Source: Macrostomum hystrix | Lineage: Eukaryota; Platyhelminthes; Macrostomidae | Assembly: GCA_950097015.1 (NCBI GenBank) | Contig: CATNEN010000011.1 | Coordinates: 186,001 to 250,000, forward strand | Length of the DNA stretch: 64,000 nt | Direction: 5' to 3' | In this document: positions 1-10,549 of the stretch, one piece after another | Layout of the letters: each line of letters begins with the position of its first letter | Numbering within the stretch: position 1 is the first letter of the stretch | The notes under the pieces: generated by a model | Databases searched by the model: none | Seen by the model: only the letters and a program-made list of their open reading frames with translations | What the model was told of the DNA's origin: nothing | Program-made: the position numbers and the translations under genes

Positions 1-1140
1 CTACTGCATCAATTAAACGCAATGAAAATTTACAAAACCTCTGATGCAATCGATCGAGTTGATTGGATGTGTACAATTTCAGACTGATTCATGAAAGCGT
101 CTGCGGGTTATTCAAGGTTAAAGTGTGTTTCGTATCTCCGTAGTGTATTTTTTGGAGCCAGCTTGACATTCGCAGGCAGACACTTCTACTGCATCAATCG
201 CAATGAAAGTTTACAAAACCTCTGATGCAATCGAATTGATTGGATGTGTACAATTTCAGACTGATTCATGATAGCGTCTGCGGGTTATCAAGGTTAAAGT
301 GTGTTTCGTACTTTTTACTCTGGCGTGGTTGAGCATTGCACGCAAAGGGACTCGAGCAGTTGTAGCATATTTACCTGTCTGTACGGGCGCAGCATTATGC
401 TAGGCAAAAGCCTGGCGTTTCCGACGGATTTTTCACTACTGAGGAATGCGCGAGCGTACATCTGGAAGCTGGTAATCCAAAATTACTCCTTGACACCGCA
501 GGGATTGTCTGTCCCTATTGCGATCCAGCTTTCCGTGACGCAAGTTTTGTACACACGGCATATGAACACATATGAACACAGATATAATCTGCAGATGCGA
601 GTAGATTTGTGTTATACACATAAAAAGCAGCGTTTTCTCATTTCCTTTTTAGTGCTCACTTGTCTGGGATTCCACGAAGAAAGCACATGCATCGTATCAC
701 GTGGCTCATCGTACTTCTGTCGGAGCTGTCGATCATTATTCGAAAACTGAACTGAATCGATAGACATGCACACAACCTCTGTGCGCAGTCGTCGATCGAC
801 GTGGGTCGACCCACCTACCCTGGGACCCCACTCCATAAATTCTACTCAAAGTATATGACTTTTCTACCTTTCCATGCCAGCTCTAGAAATCCTGGTTTGG
901 GACGGGACCCGGCCGTCCCTCGTGGGACTGTGACAATTATTCATGCAGTAGAAGTGTCTGCCTGCGAATATCAATTAAGCTGGCTCCCAAAACTACACTA
1001 CAGAGATACGAAACACACTTTAACCTTGAATAATCCGCAGACGCTTTCATGAATCAGTCTGAAATTGCACACATCTAATCAACTCGATTGCATCAGAAGT
1101 TTTGTAAATTTTCATCGCGATTGATGCAGTGTCTTTTTGA
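1..1140. repeat. Inverted-repeat (foldback) element, left side cut by window edge
   Basis: The first ~186 bases are followed by a partial direct copy (184-310). The same sequence returns in reverse complement at about 937-1140, including the block with GGAGCCAGCTT and GCAGGCAGACACTTCTACTGCAT. The ~630 bases between the arms are unique, and I recognise no protein in them. A related arm lies at about 17300-17400. The layout is that of a non-autonomous inverted-repeat DNA element; its family is not identified. Confidence 0.7.
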
Positions 1141-1284
1141 AAGTACAAGAAAATACCCTGCGGAGATAGGAACAATCTTCAAAGCAGTGTAATTCTATTA
1201 TGTATTGACAAAAATAAATTATATTTATTTTGGAACGTTATTTTAGTTGCATCAGAAGATCTGTTAAGTTTCGCTGTAATTGAT
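1065..1284. repeat. Left arm of older inverted-repeat element, split by the KDZ transposon
   Basis: Bases 1065-1284, continued after the KDZ transposon at 16928-16942, are reverse-complementary to about 17181-17400. The arm starts with ATCTAATCAACTC and ends in TTTCGCTGTAATTGAT, where the KDZ element entered. The intact right arm keeps the uninterrupted site. Confidence 0.8.
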
Positions 1285-2253
1285 CACCCGACGGCAGAGG
1301 TCTAGACGGGGAAAAAGCTTAAAATATCTCCCGTCTAGCCTGGAAAAAGCTCGTCTGTTAAGCTTTCTTCTATGGACTAGACCGGAAAAAGCTCATCTGT
1401 TTTAACTAACTAGTACTTCAATGCAGCAAGGCTAGAAATTAAGCGATTTATTGTGTTTTGTTTAACCTGTTAAAAATCCTAAATTTTGAAATACGACTTT
1501 GTTTTAAAGTGCTGTTTGAATAAAAACGAATTTAAAATTCATCAGCACGGGGCTGGCACTGGTATATGATTCATTATCAGGTTTGATGTTACTTGCAGAA
1601 TTTACAAGCTAGTCAGTTGCTTTAAAGCTATACATAGATGTGACTTACATTGTATGGTGAAGTTGAAGATTGCTTTTTGTCGAATATGAATTTTCTTGTA
1701 ATGTAACAGTAAAGCCACTATATTACTACTTGCTAGATTAGAAAGTTGTAGTAACAGGTTACAGGAATTAACTATTAACTCAGGTTCTTTAGCTTTATGG
1801 GCTTTTTCTGATGTGAAACTTTTGTTAAGTAGAAATCAAGCTAGGCTATGCCTAGGCACGATATATTTTCTAAACATTTGATCTATTTATCCAATAATGT
1901 GCTGATAAAAACTGCATAGTTAGAACCTTTTGTTATTATTAATGCTAGTTTATATATATAAATGCTAGCTGTCCAGTCCTCTTAGTTACCCAGCCCTCTA
2001 AGCATTTGATCTATTTATCCAATAATGGGCTGATAAATACTGCTTAGTTATAGCTTTTTTGTTATTATATATGCTAGTTAGTAGTTTAATATAGGCACTC
2101 ATTTGCATGGAGAAAATTTATTGAATTGTTCTAAAATACCAAATAGCTTTTTATGTTATGATCTAGTCATATTTGTTAATTTAGAGACATTATCTATTTT
2201 AGTATTAAAATACATTTTGCAATATAAAGTATAACATATATATACCATATATA
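1285..2253. repeat. Left terminal inverted repeat of the KDZ element
   Basis: This matches 16061-16927 in reverse complement almost throughout. Near the tip are three short blocks of the type GTCTAGACGGGGAAAAAGCT / CTAGCCTGGAAAAAGCTCGT / CTAGACCGGAAAAAGCTCAT, which look like repeated binding sites. The left copy has an extra internal duplication: the segment TTGATCTATTTATCCAATAA occurs at ~1879 and ~2005, but once on the right. Confidence 0.85.
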
Positions 2254-3150
2254 TCCTGTCCTCCTAGCTACCCAGCCCTCTAGTCCTAGATATCCTGCCC
2301 CTAGCTGTCCAGTCCTAGCTAACAATCTTGCCCCCCTAGCTGGCCAGTCCTAGCTAGCTATCCTGCCCCCTAGATGTCCAGTCCTAGCTAGCTATCCTGC
2401 CCCCCCCTAGCTAGCTATCCTGCCCCCCCTAGCTAGCTATCCTGCCCCCTAGCTGTCCAGTCCTAGCTTGCTTTCCTGCCCACTTAGCTTGCCAGTCCTA
2501 GCTAGCAGTCTTGCCCCCCCTAGCTGGCCAGTCCTAGCTAGCTATCCTGCCCCCTAGCTGTCCAGTCCTAGCTAGCAGTCTTGCCCCCCCCCTAGCTGTC
2601 CAGTCCTAGCTAGCAATCTTGTCCCCCCTAGCTGGCCAGTCCTAGCTAGCTATCCTGCCCCCTAGCTGTCCAGTCCTAGCTAGCAGTCTTGCCCCCCCTA
2701 GCTGTCCAGTCCTAGCTAGCAATCTTGTCCCCCCTAGCTGGCCAGTCCTAGCTAGCTATCCTGCCACCCCTAGCTAGCTATCCTGCCCCCTAGCTGTCCA
2801 GTCCTAGCTAGCCATTTTGCCCCCCCCCCTAGCTGGCCAGTCCTAGCTAGCTATCCTGCCCCCCTAGCTAGCTATCCTGCCCCCTAGCTGTCCAGTCCTA
2901 GCTAGCCATCTTGCCCCCCCCCTAGCTGGCCAGTCCTAGCTCGCTGTCCTGCCCCCCCTAGCTAGCTATCCTGCCCCCCTAGCTGTCCAGTCCTAGCTAG
3001 CCATCTTGCCCCCCCCTAGCTGGCCAGTCCTAGCTAGCTATCCTGCCCCCCTAGCTAGCTATCCTGCCCCCCCCTAGCTAGCTATCCTGCCCCCCTAGCT
3101 ATCCTTTCCCCATAGCTGTCTAGTCCTACGCCACCTTCCTTTCCTCCCAG
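2254..3150. repeat. Left subterminal CTAG-rich tandem array (C-rich on + strand)
   Basis: Imperfect units built from TAGCTAGCTATCCTGCCCCC and CTAGCTGTCCAGTCCTAGC repeat for ~0.9 kb. Palindromic TAGCTAGCTA cores are spaced by C-runs of 5-9. The same array in reverse complement sits inside the right end. The position suggests transposase-binding or end-structure sites; that role is inference. Confidence 0.85.
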
Positions 3151-3338
3151 CTACGCTGCCTCCTTGCTCTCTAGTCCTTTCAGCTATCCTGCCAAGTACC
3201 CTGTACTTCATTCGATTCCTTATCCTTTTGCTTTCTTATCTTATTTATCAGTCCTAGCTCTGCAGTACCTTTTAATTCTGCAACCTGTTTTGTTATTAGT
3301 ATCTGTAACCTGCTGGTTTTTCGTTTTAACTTTTGCAG

Positions 3339-6221
3339 ATGGTTCACACTGCGTATTCATCCTTTTTGCAGGAAAATAAACGATTCGGTAAGATAGTATT
3401 CTTCATTGTATGTGCTTTCTTAATCCTTTTTAATTGTGTAAGTAATATAAGAATAAGTTCATGCATTTTTTTCATTTTTTTCTTGAAACGGATGTGTATA
3501 TGTACATGTTTAATGATGTGATTTTAGTTATTTAGCATATCCATGAAGCTGACAAGTCGTTTATACTGTAGCTAATTGCTCAATTTTTTTAATTGGTTGT
3601 TATAAAGCAAAATCCCGAATGTACAGTAAAGGTAATAAAGGTGCATGATATATTTATACTGTTACTTTTCTATTTTCAGATCAACAGAAGGAGTTGGCAG
3701 CCAGATTCAAGTCTCTCTGTGGCTCGGAAAGACAGCGGCTCGCTGCAAAGGCAGCACAGACTGCCCCCAAGCTCTCAACGATAGAGAAAATGGTAAACTG
3801 CATTTTTTTGCTTGGCGGACTCACTTTTTATCGCTACCACACCTTTTTAATTTGCTATCACACCTATCGAAAAGTTTAGCTTCGCAAGGACCCATCGTGG
3901 AGATTTTTTTTAATTGTGGCCCGTCAGGATAAGCCACCATACTTTTCATGCAGCCCAGAAGATGTAGAACTTCATCCATTGGCGCGGCAAGTGTCAGAGG
4001 TATGAGCCACGTCTCATTGGTTAATGACCTACGCTTACTCTTGATTAATTAATAATGCTCTGTTTAAAACTATTTTTAGAAGCTTATCGGCCATTTGAAA
4101 AATCCGCCTAAAAAAGCATAATGGGTTTGAGAAAGGCCCTTCGCAAGCAGGCTCAGGATGCATATAGTAAGTTATTTTTCTCTAGCTGGTTTTTGGGCAT
4201 ATACAGATCCTAGAGAAGATCAAATTTATTTTAGCGTTCAATGTGGCTATGAATAATCTTATTGGTAATTAAGATGTGTCAGCAGTAAGATTGTAATAGG
4301 AAACTACTTTTATTAGGGATTATATTATAGTTAAATAGACAAAACGTGACAAAAGTTGCCACATTTTTTGGATTGTTAACATTTTAGATGCAGCAGGGTT
4401 TCATGGCCGCGTCCAATGGAAGAAGTTGCCTATAATTGGCCAATTCGAACCATGGTTATGCGATCCTACATGGATGACAATGGAGTCTATTAAAGCGGCA
4501 CTTTCGAGCCCTATCGTATTCCATCCATCAAGATCAGGTCTTAGTTTTAGTTCTTACTTCTTACTTAGCTAAACTTACTTACTTACTAACTAAACTAAAC
4601 TAAACTAAACTAAACTAAACTAAACTAACTAATAAACTAAACTTACTTCTTAGTTTAGCGCACAATATGAAGTTATTTCGTTATTTACACTGCTTTACTT
4701 TACCGATTTATACGATAAAGGTGATTTTAATTAGTGCAGAGAAGTTTGAGTGCTTTGAAATATCGTCTAGCTGTTTCCGTTTATTCACTGACTGATTTAT
4801 CCTTATTTTAAAATCATGACTCAATTTAAACTAGCCGTTTTGTTTAATTTCTTTATTTCTCTCCAGTTCCAATCGACGTAAGCGAACCCGAAGGCAACGA
4901 AGACCATATCGACCAATCAGAAGACCTTGACTGGCCGAGCTCCGGCGGTCCGCACTTCGGTGTGCCGAGCTCCAGTGGGCCTAGAGGCGGTGGGCCTAGT
5001 GGCGGCGGGCCGAACTCCAGCGGGCCTAGAAGCGGTGGGCCGAACTCCAGCGGGCCTAGAAGCGGTGGGCCTAGTGGCGGCGGGCCGAACTCCAGCGGGC
5101 CTAGAGGCGGTGGGCCTAGTGGCGGCGGGCCGAACTCCAGCGGGCCTAGAAGCGGTGGGCCGAACTCCAGCGGGCCTAGAAGCGGCGGGCCGAACTCCAG
5201 CGGGCCTAGAAGCGGCGGGCCGAACTCCAGCGGGCCTAGAGGCGGTGGGCCTAGTGGCGTCGGGCCGAACTCCAGCGGGCCTAGAGGCGGCGGGCCGAAC
5301 TCCAGCGGGCCTAGAGGCGGCGGGCCGAACTCCAGCGGGCCTAGAAGCGGTGGGCCTAGTGGCGGCGGGCCGAACTCCAGCGGGCCTAGAAGCGGTGGGC
5401 CTAGTGGCGGCGGGCCGAACTCCAGCGGGCCTAGAGGCGGTGGGCCTAGTGGCGGCGGGCCGAACTCCAGCGGGCCTAGAAGCGGTGGGCCGAACTCCAG
5501 CGGGCCTAGAAGCGGCGGGCCGAACTCCAGCGGGCCTAGAAGCGGCGGGCCGAACTCCAGCGGGCCTAGAGGCGGTGGGCCTAGTGGCGTCGGGCCGAAC
5601 TCCAGCGGGCCTAGAGGCGGCGGGCCGAACTCCAGCGGGCCTAGAGGCGGCGGGCCGAACTCCAGCGGGCCTAGAAGCGGTGGGCCTAGTGGCGGCGGGC
5701 CGAACTCCAGCGGGCCTAGAGGCGGTGGGCCTAGTGGCGTCGGGCCGAACTCCAGCGGGCCTAGAGGCGGCGGGCCGAACTCCAGCGGGCCTAGAGGCGG
5801 CGGGCCGAACTCCAGCGGGCCTAGAAGCGGTGGGCCTAGTGGCGGCGGGCCGAACTCCAGCGGGCCTAGAAGCGGTGGGCCTAGTGGCGGCGGGCCGAAC
5901 TCCAGCGGGCCTAGAGGCGGTGGGCCTAGTGGCGGCGGGCCGAACTCCAGCGGGCCTAAAAGCGGTGGGCCGAACTCCAGCGGGCCTAGAAGCGGCGGGC
6001 CGAACTCCAGCGGGCCTAGAAGCGGCGGGCCGAACTCCAGCGGGCCTGAAAGCGGTGGGCCGAACTCCGGTGGACCAGGAAGCGGCGGGCCTAGAGGCGG
6101 CGGGCCGAACTCCAGCGGGCCTAGAAGCGGCGGGCCTGAAAGCGGTGGGCCGACAAGGGATGGGGATTTAGCTAATAATGTTTTGTATGAAGATGGAGAA
6201 CTTTTTGTTCTTGCTGATTAA
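3339..6221 (+). CDS. HMG-box-like cargo protein with long Gly/Pro/Ser/Asn repeat tail (six coding exons)
   Basis: Proposed exons are 3339-3387, 3680-3792, 3928-3999, 4080-4166, 4388-4537 and 4867-6221, all with AG acceptors and GT donors and matching phases except in exon 4. The start ATG directly follows an acceptor (TTTTGCAG), implying an upstream noncoding exon. Exons 1-2 (residues ~1-50) resemble an HMG box: [11 protein letters not shown], then ELAARFKSL and [11 protein letters not shown], though the linker between the helices is short. Exon 5 has several Trp and Pro; exon 6 begins acidic. It then encodes ~390 residues of [16 protein letters not shown] repeats and ends in an acidic tail. 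Exon 4 needs either a one-base shift in its A6 run or a short alternative exon (4151-4166). HMG boxes bend DNA; here the protein could assist transposition or packaging of the ends, but that is inference. Confidence 0.55.
4587..4640. repeat. (TAAAC)n microsatellite in intron of the cargo gene
   Basis: About nine tandem copies of a 5-base unit (ACTAA/TAAAC) lie between exons 5 and 6 of the HMG-box-like gene, flanked by degenerate CTTACTTACTTA. Confidence 0.8.
4960..6150 (+). repeat. Coding minisatellite, 30-bp unit with optional 15-bp insert
   Basis: The unit GGGCCGAACTCCAGCGGGCC plus TAGAAGCGGT (30 bp) alternates irregularly with GGGCCTAGTGGCGGC (15 bp). Larger blocks recur, for example the stretch containing GGCCTAGTGGCGTCGGGCC near 5245, 5585 and 5730, which indicates recent unequal exchange. 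All units are multiples of three, so the reading frame of the cargo gene is kept. Confidence 0.9.
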
Positions 6222-7712
6222 TTATGCTTCTTAACATGGCGCGCAGCACAAAGTTATTTCGCAATATATATTTTACTGCAAAGTAGTTTGAGTGCTTTGA
6301 AACATGGTCTTGCTGTTTTGTATTAGATAATTTGTGATTTGATGATTTGTACGAGCTATGTAGAACTTTTTGTTTTTACTGATTAATTTTGCTCGTTTCG
6401 GGTGGGTGCGGTGGGTGGTAATTGAGGGTGGGTGCCGGGTCCCCTCAGTCCATGGACTGAACAGCCGTTCGCAGCCTTCAGGTGCGCCGCGCAGTAGCTG
6501 CCAGCTGTGCTGTCGGATGCACATGTGGCAAGATTGGGACAGGCGTAATCGATTATTATTAAAAATATTATTATCATCGTAGTGCGAGTGCACACAAAGT
6601 CTTGCACTTTTGAATCCACCACCAAAAATTAAAACGGCAATATTGTTTTCGTGACCTAGACAAGGCACGCAATTTATGTTATCAATGTTTGAACAGAATG
6701 TGCAGCTGAAGAGAATTAAAAAAATGCTTCCTGTTTTCCACTTCTTTCAAGTACAAACTAAAAAACTGTCGAGGCAGATTGAGAGGCGGCGGATAGCAGT
6801 ACATGTGCCACGGATGGTCGTATGCGACCGGCCAAATTGTCGACCAACTGCACGGATCGTAAACGAGTATACTGGGCAGCGGCAGCTTTAATAATCCAAC
6901 TCTCCCTCACCCCAACCAAAGGCTTAGCACCTTGCGCGTTGTGCGAATTGCGCAAGTTACAATACTGCGGAGAGGGAAATGGATCACTAGTTGGGATGAG
7001 TGAGTTATTCAGGGTGGACACGCGCAGGTTTCAATTGCGCAAGTTGTGATAGGAGGGAGAAATTGCTCACTTGCTCATGTGAACACTTTTCAATGTCCAA
7101 TAGTGTAACACTGACAATATCAAAGCGTAGCTTTTAACAGATATTAAGGGATAACTCTGATATCATAGCCTAGCACTGGTAGTAGGTTAGTTTTAGGGTA
7201 GATTGTACAGATTCGATTTTAGGATATTGGGATTTAGGGAAGTGCTTAGAAGATAAAAACATTTACGTGGGGAACTTTTAGTGACAATCGTATACTAAAA
7301 TAGTTGCTTACAAAAATAGTAGGGGCATTAAAACAGTAAACGCTTATTCTTCCTTTTAATAATATACTTTATCGATACTCACGGCTGCATCTTATTCGTC
7401 CGTCCGTTATTTATAAGATCGGAGGTTTTGTCTGCACATCTGTTCTCGAGATGTCGGTTTTCGAGCAGTCAGATTTTTTTACATTTTCCATGAAATTAGG
7501 TAAAGAGAAGGTAAATTCCTAAGGTGAGTTCTGTACCGCTGGCTTAGCCGACCAACACCTAGAATCATGCTGATGATGCGTTCCTTGATACACAAACAAC
7601 CATGAGCTGTAAACTTTGGCACGAGGACCATTAGTAAAAGGGATGTTACACTACTCATAAGCATAAAAGGATATGAAAAAATGAAATGCCGCCTTCGGCA
7701 AAACCGGGCGAC

Positions 7713-7790
7713 CAGACTTGGGGTAAACCCCGAACCCGGAACCCGACCCGGACCCAAAAACCGACCCGACCCCGAACTTTACCCGACTAT
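7713..7790. repeat. CCCGAA/ACCCGACCCG simple-repeat island
   Basis: An irregular run of AACCCGACCCGG-type units. A second island of the same type lies at 8320-8420. They are short and interspersed with other sequence, so they are not a telomere. Confidence 0.7.
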
Positions 7791-8319
7791 CTCCTGGACT
7801 TGGAGTGATGGCTAAGAAGAGTACTTGTCTTAAAATACCGCCTTTTCCTTTTTCTACTTTTCTATTGTTAACTCTTCTCCCCCACTATCACTACACTACT
7901 CGACTCCTCGGACAGTCGTACTCTTCACTTTACCCTCTACTCCTGAAAGCCTCAGGCAGGTTTGTATGTTAAAAATTCAGATTTAAGTTGCTGACGTGGG
8001 ATTACATAGCTAACGAAGTAAAAAGAAAACATAATTAAAGACCATTTAAAGACATAATGCAGAATTAGGATGAGCTGTTTAGACTTTAGAAATATGTATA
8101 TCTATATGTATGTATTATAATTCAAGGCCTAAAATTCGTAGAATGATTTATATACATTAGAATGACTAAGGCATCACGATTATTAATTCATTAGTGCAGT
8201 GCAAATTACGCCAGTTCAGTTTAAGAAAAAAATATTTTTGAAATGGCGCGATTTCGAAAGACGCTTTATCACGTAATAAGGCAATACTTAAATAAAACTG
8301 ATAATAATAAAAACACCGG

Positions 8320-8420
8320 AAACCTGAACCCGGTACCAAAACCCGACCCGAAAACCCGAACCCGAACACCCAACCCCGAACCTCGAACCCGACCCGGACA
8401 TCTACACCCGAACCCGGTAC
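8320..8420. repeat. Second ACCCGA/CCCGAA simple-repeat island
   Basis: Units such as ACCCGACCCGAAAACCCGAA, with GAACCCGGTACCAAAACC repeated at both edges (8328-8345 and 8410-8427). Confidence 0.7.
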
Positions 8421-8504
8421 CAAAACCAAGAGCAAGAAAACTGAGAAACTTCAATTCTAGACTTCATTTGCTTTCAAAGACTATAGTCTGAAGCTACATG
8501 TATA

Positions 8505-8875
8505 CTGCATACGAGGGGGTTAAAAAGTTTTGCCGTTGACTACTTTGAGAAGCCACTTCTACTCTTCGAGAAGAAGCTAAAAGTTTGGGGAATCAAAGGT
8601 TCGGATCCATGCACCCATGAAAGCTCGTCGAGAGGCATTTCTAGAAGGCAATGCGCATGACACTTGTTCTGCGACCGCACTGGACCCCTTACGATCGAGC
8701 TTATGCAGGAGCCTGACACAAGCATCAATTCTGATCGCTACATGTACATGTACTGAAGGATGCATGACATTCAAAACAAGCGTCACAGAGACACCAAGCC
8801 CTTCATTCTCCATCACGATAATGCAATAACACACACTGCTCAGAAGACCACTGAGGCTGTCACAAGGCTCAAACC
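8505..8875 (+). pseudogene. Remnant of a mariner-like transposon
   Basis: The left side reads CATACGAGGGGGTTAAAAAG, like the tips of many mariner elements. From about 8760 the plus strand encodes HDIQNKRHRD and ILHHDNAITHTAQKTTE, which matches the region of the second catalytic Asp (HDNARPHTA) of mariner transposases. The rest of the transposase, including the final Asp region, is missing, and the sequence diverges after ~8875. This is a decayed internal fragment. Confidence 0.45.
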
Positions 8876-10549
8876 TTCTGCCACACCCGCCATACTCGGC
8901 CAATTAGCTTTGCTCGACTGGCTCACTACAGTCTGCAGCAGCAAGCACCAGGACGCAGGTGTCGAGCGGCGCTTCGTGCCGCCCTTCCTGCGTTCCTCCC
9001 GTACATGTACTTTTGTGTCTCAACCCCTTGCCCAGTGTATTTGCAATTACCCCCACCAGCCCAATCCGGTTCTCCGGTTTGTCTGGCCCTCGGCTTAGCC
9101 AGGCAGGCCGCTGATTGGCTGCAAACACTTATTTTCTCGACGCTCTAATTCTCTTCTTCGCCTCTCGGCTCTACTGCAGCCTGCCCCAACCCCAACACCC
9201 AACTCGGGGTGGCTAAGCCCCACTCCTCCCCTTCTCACCTCCATGGATGCGAGGCTGGTGCGAGCCAATTTTGCGTCTGCCACCCCCTGGCAATGTCATT
9301 GGCTGGAGGGCGCAGCCCGGCCCCGCCCCTGCTCTGATTCTCTCGCCCCTCCCCGCCACTATTTATTTGTGCGCTCCGCTCGCCATGCCATAACGCGCTC
9401 TCGACCGCCCTACCCTGCTTAATTGCTCCGGAAAACTTGGTTTGACGCGCGGTCTCTTACTCCGACGAATCAAATCGATTACCTAAGATCAGATTTTGAC
9501 ACTTAGAAGAACCACACAGTGCATTGCGGTGAGCGCAGGCACAGAGCAGAGGATTGCCAATAATACTGAGCAGTCAGCGCGTGCACGACCTGCACTACTA
9601 GCCCGAGACGCGATTTATGAGCTCCCGGTAAGATTCGACTTTCCGCGTTTATTATTTCACCTGGTTGTTCTCATTGCTCGAGCGTCTTCGGTTATTTACG
9701 TTACGTTCGATGGAGTCCGAGTGGCCGTCTGCTCACTCGACACTTTTATTATCCGTTATTTCGATCATTATTGTCTGCAAAGTGTCCGTACGCCTCCAGG
9801 CTTTTGCTTACCCTAACACTCTGTAGTGCACAAGACCGACTGCAGGTGAGATGGCCAGGCAGATGCTGAGGTTCTGACCGCGCTGACCATTCACAGTCGC
9901 ATTGGTTCTGTCCGATTGAGATGTCCAACCCAGCAGAAATGGCAGAAATTGCTTGCAAACTTGCCTAACTAGCATGCAAAAAGGTACGGTATAGTCGAAC
10001 TCCACAGCTTAATTACAGTGAATGAGACTAGGCAAATATGCATTTACGTGTCAATTCCGATATTCATGGTAGATCGGCTACTGCTAGTAGTTAAGCAGAA
10101 TTATGAAAAAAACGAAGGCGCATTAACACTGCCTTTTAGGGTTTGACATTTGGTTTGTTGTTACTTTTTAGCAAAGTAACTGCGACCATATCCAATCAAT
10201 TTTCAAAATGGACGCGAATTCTCGCTTCTCTCGCCACTGTGGCATAAGAATTGTGCTCAAAGTAACAATTATTATTAACTAAATCGCAGCACTGAAAACA
10301 AAAGTAATAAAATAGCGCGCTAGTGAGTAGATTCACAAAGTTGTTTTGATGTAAATCCACAGTCAGCAAGAAATACAAGAAATACAATTTTCCGTATTAA
10401 GGAAGATTGTACTGCAACAATATAAATGGGAACTGTAGGAAGTAATTGTGCACACCAATAACACATCGAAAAAATTTCTTCTGTTGCAGTTAAATGAGTT
10501 AGAAAATAACAGAAAGAAAAAAACTTTTATCTTGCACGACACCGTAAAA
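8876..10549. other. No gene recognised; GC-rich patch at 9150-9420
   Basis: The 9150-9420 interval is richer in GC, with CCCCGCCCC-type boxes followed by CTATTTATTT, and a GGTAAGA donor-like site lies at ~9628. It could be a promoter with a noncoding first exon on the plus strand, but no downstream exon is evident. The remainder to 10549 is AT-rich with nothing recognised. Confidence 0.35.

Larger units (their letters stand above)
6222..8504. other. No gene recognised (inside KDZ element)
   Basis: The stretch 6240-6390 is a diverged second copy of sequence in and after the cargo gene. It shares GAACTTTTTGTT.TTGCTGATTAAT and TTTGAGTGCTTTGAAA with ~4700-4770 and 6190-6225, consistent with a local duplication. 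The rest has no open frame that I can tie to a protein family. Confidence 0.5.

Noticed and set aside
301-1052. Short frames between the arms of the first inverted repeat
   Set aside because: They overlap repeat arms and show no transposase or other motif.
2254-3150. Resemblance to a CRISPR-like array
   Set aside because: Units are variable tandem repeats without unique spacers, and the same array occurs inverted at the other transposon end.
4927-6171. A second open frame ([11 protein letters not shown] repeats) over the cargo gene's tail
   Set aside because: It is the same 15/30-bp coding minisatellite read in another frame; the splice phases from upstream exons select the [11 protein letters not shown] frame.
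7713-8420. Telomere-like CCCGAA/ACCCGA repeats
   Set aside because: Two short degenerate islands inside a transposon, not a uniform terminal array.
9496-9816. A 106-residue plus-strand frame after a GC-rich patch
   Set aside because: No recognisable domain, and a donor-like GGTAAGA interrupts it.
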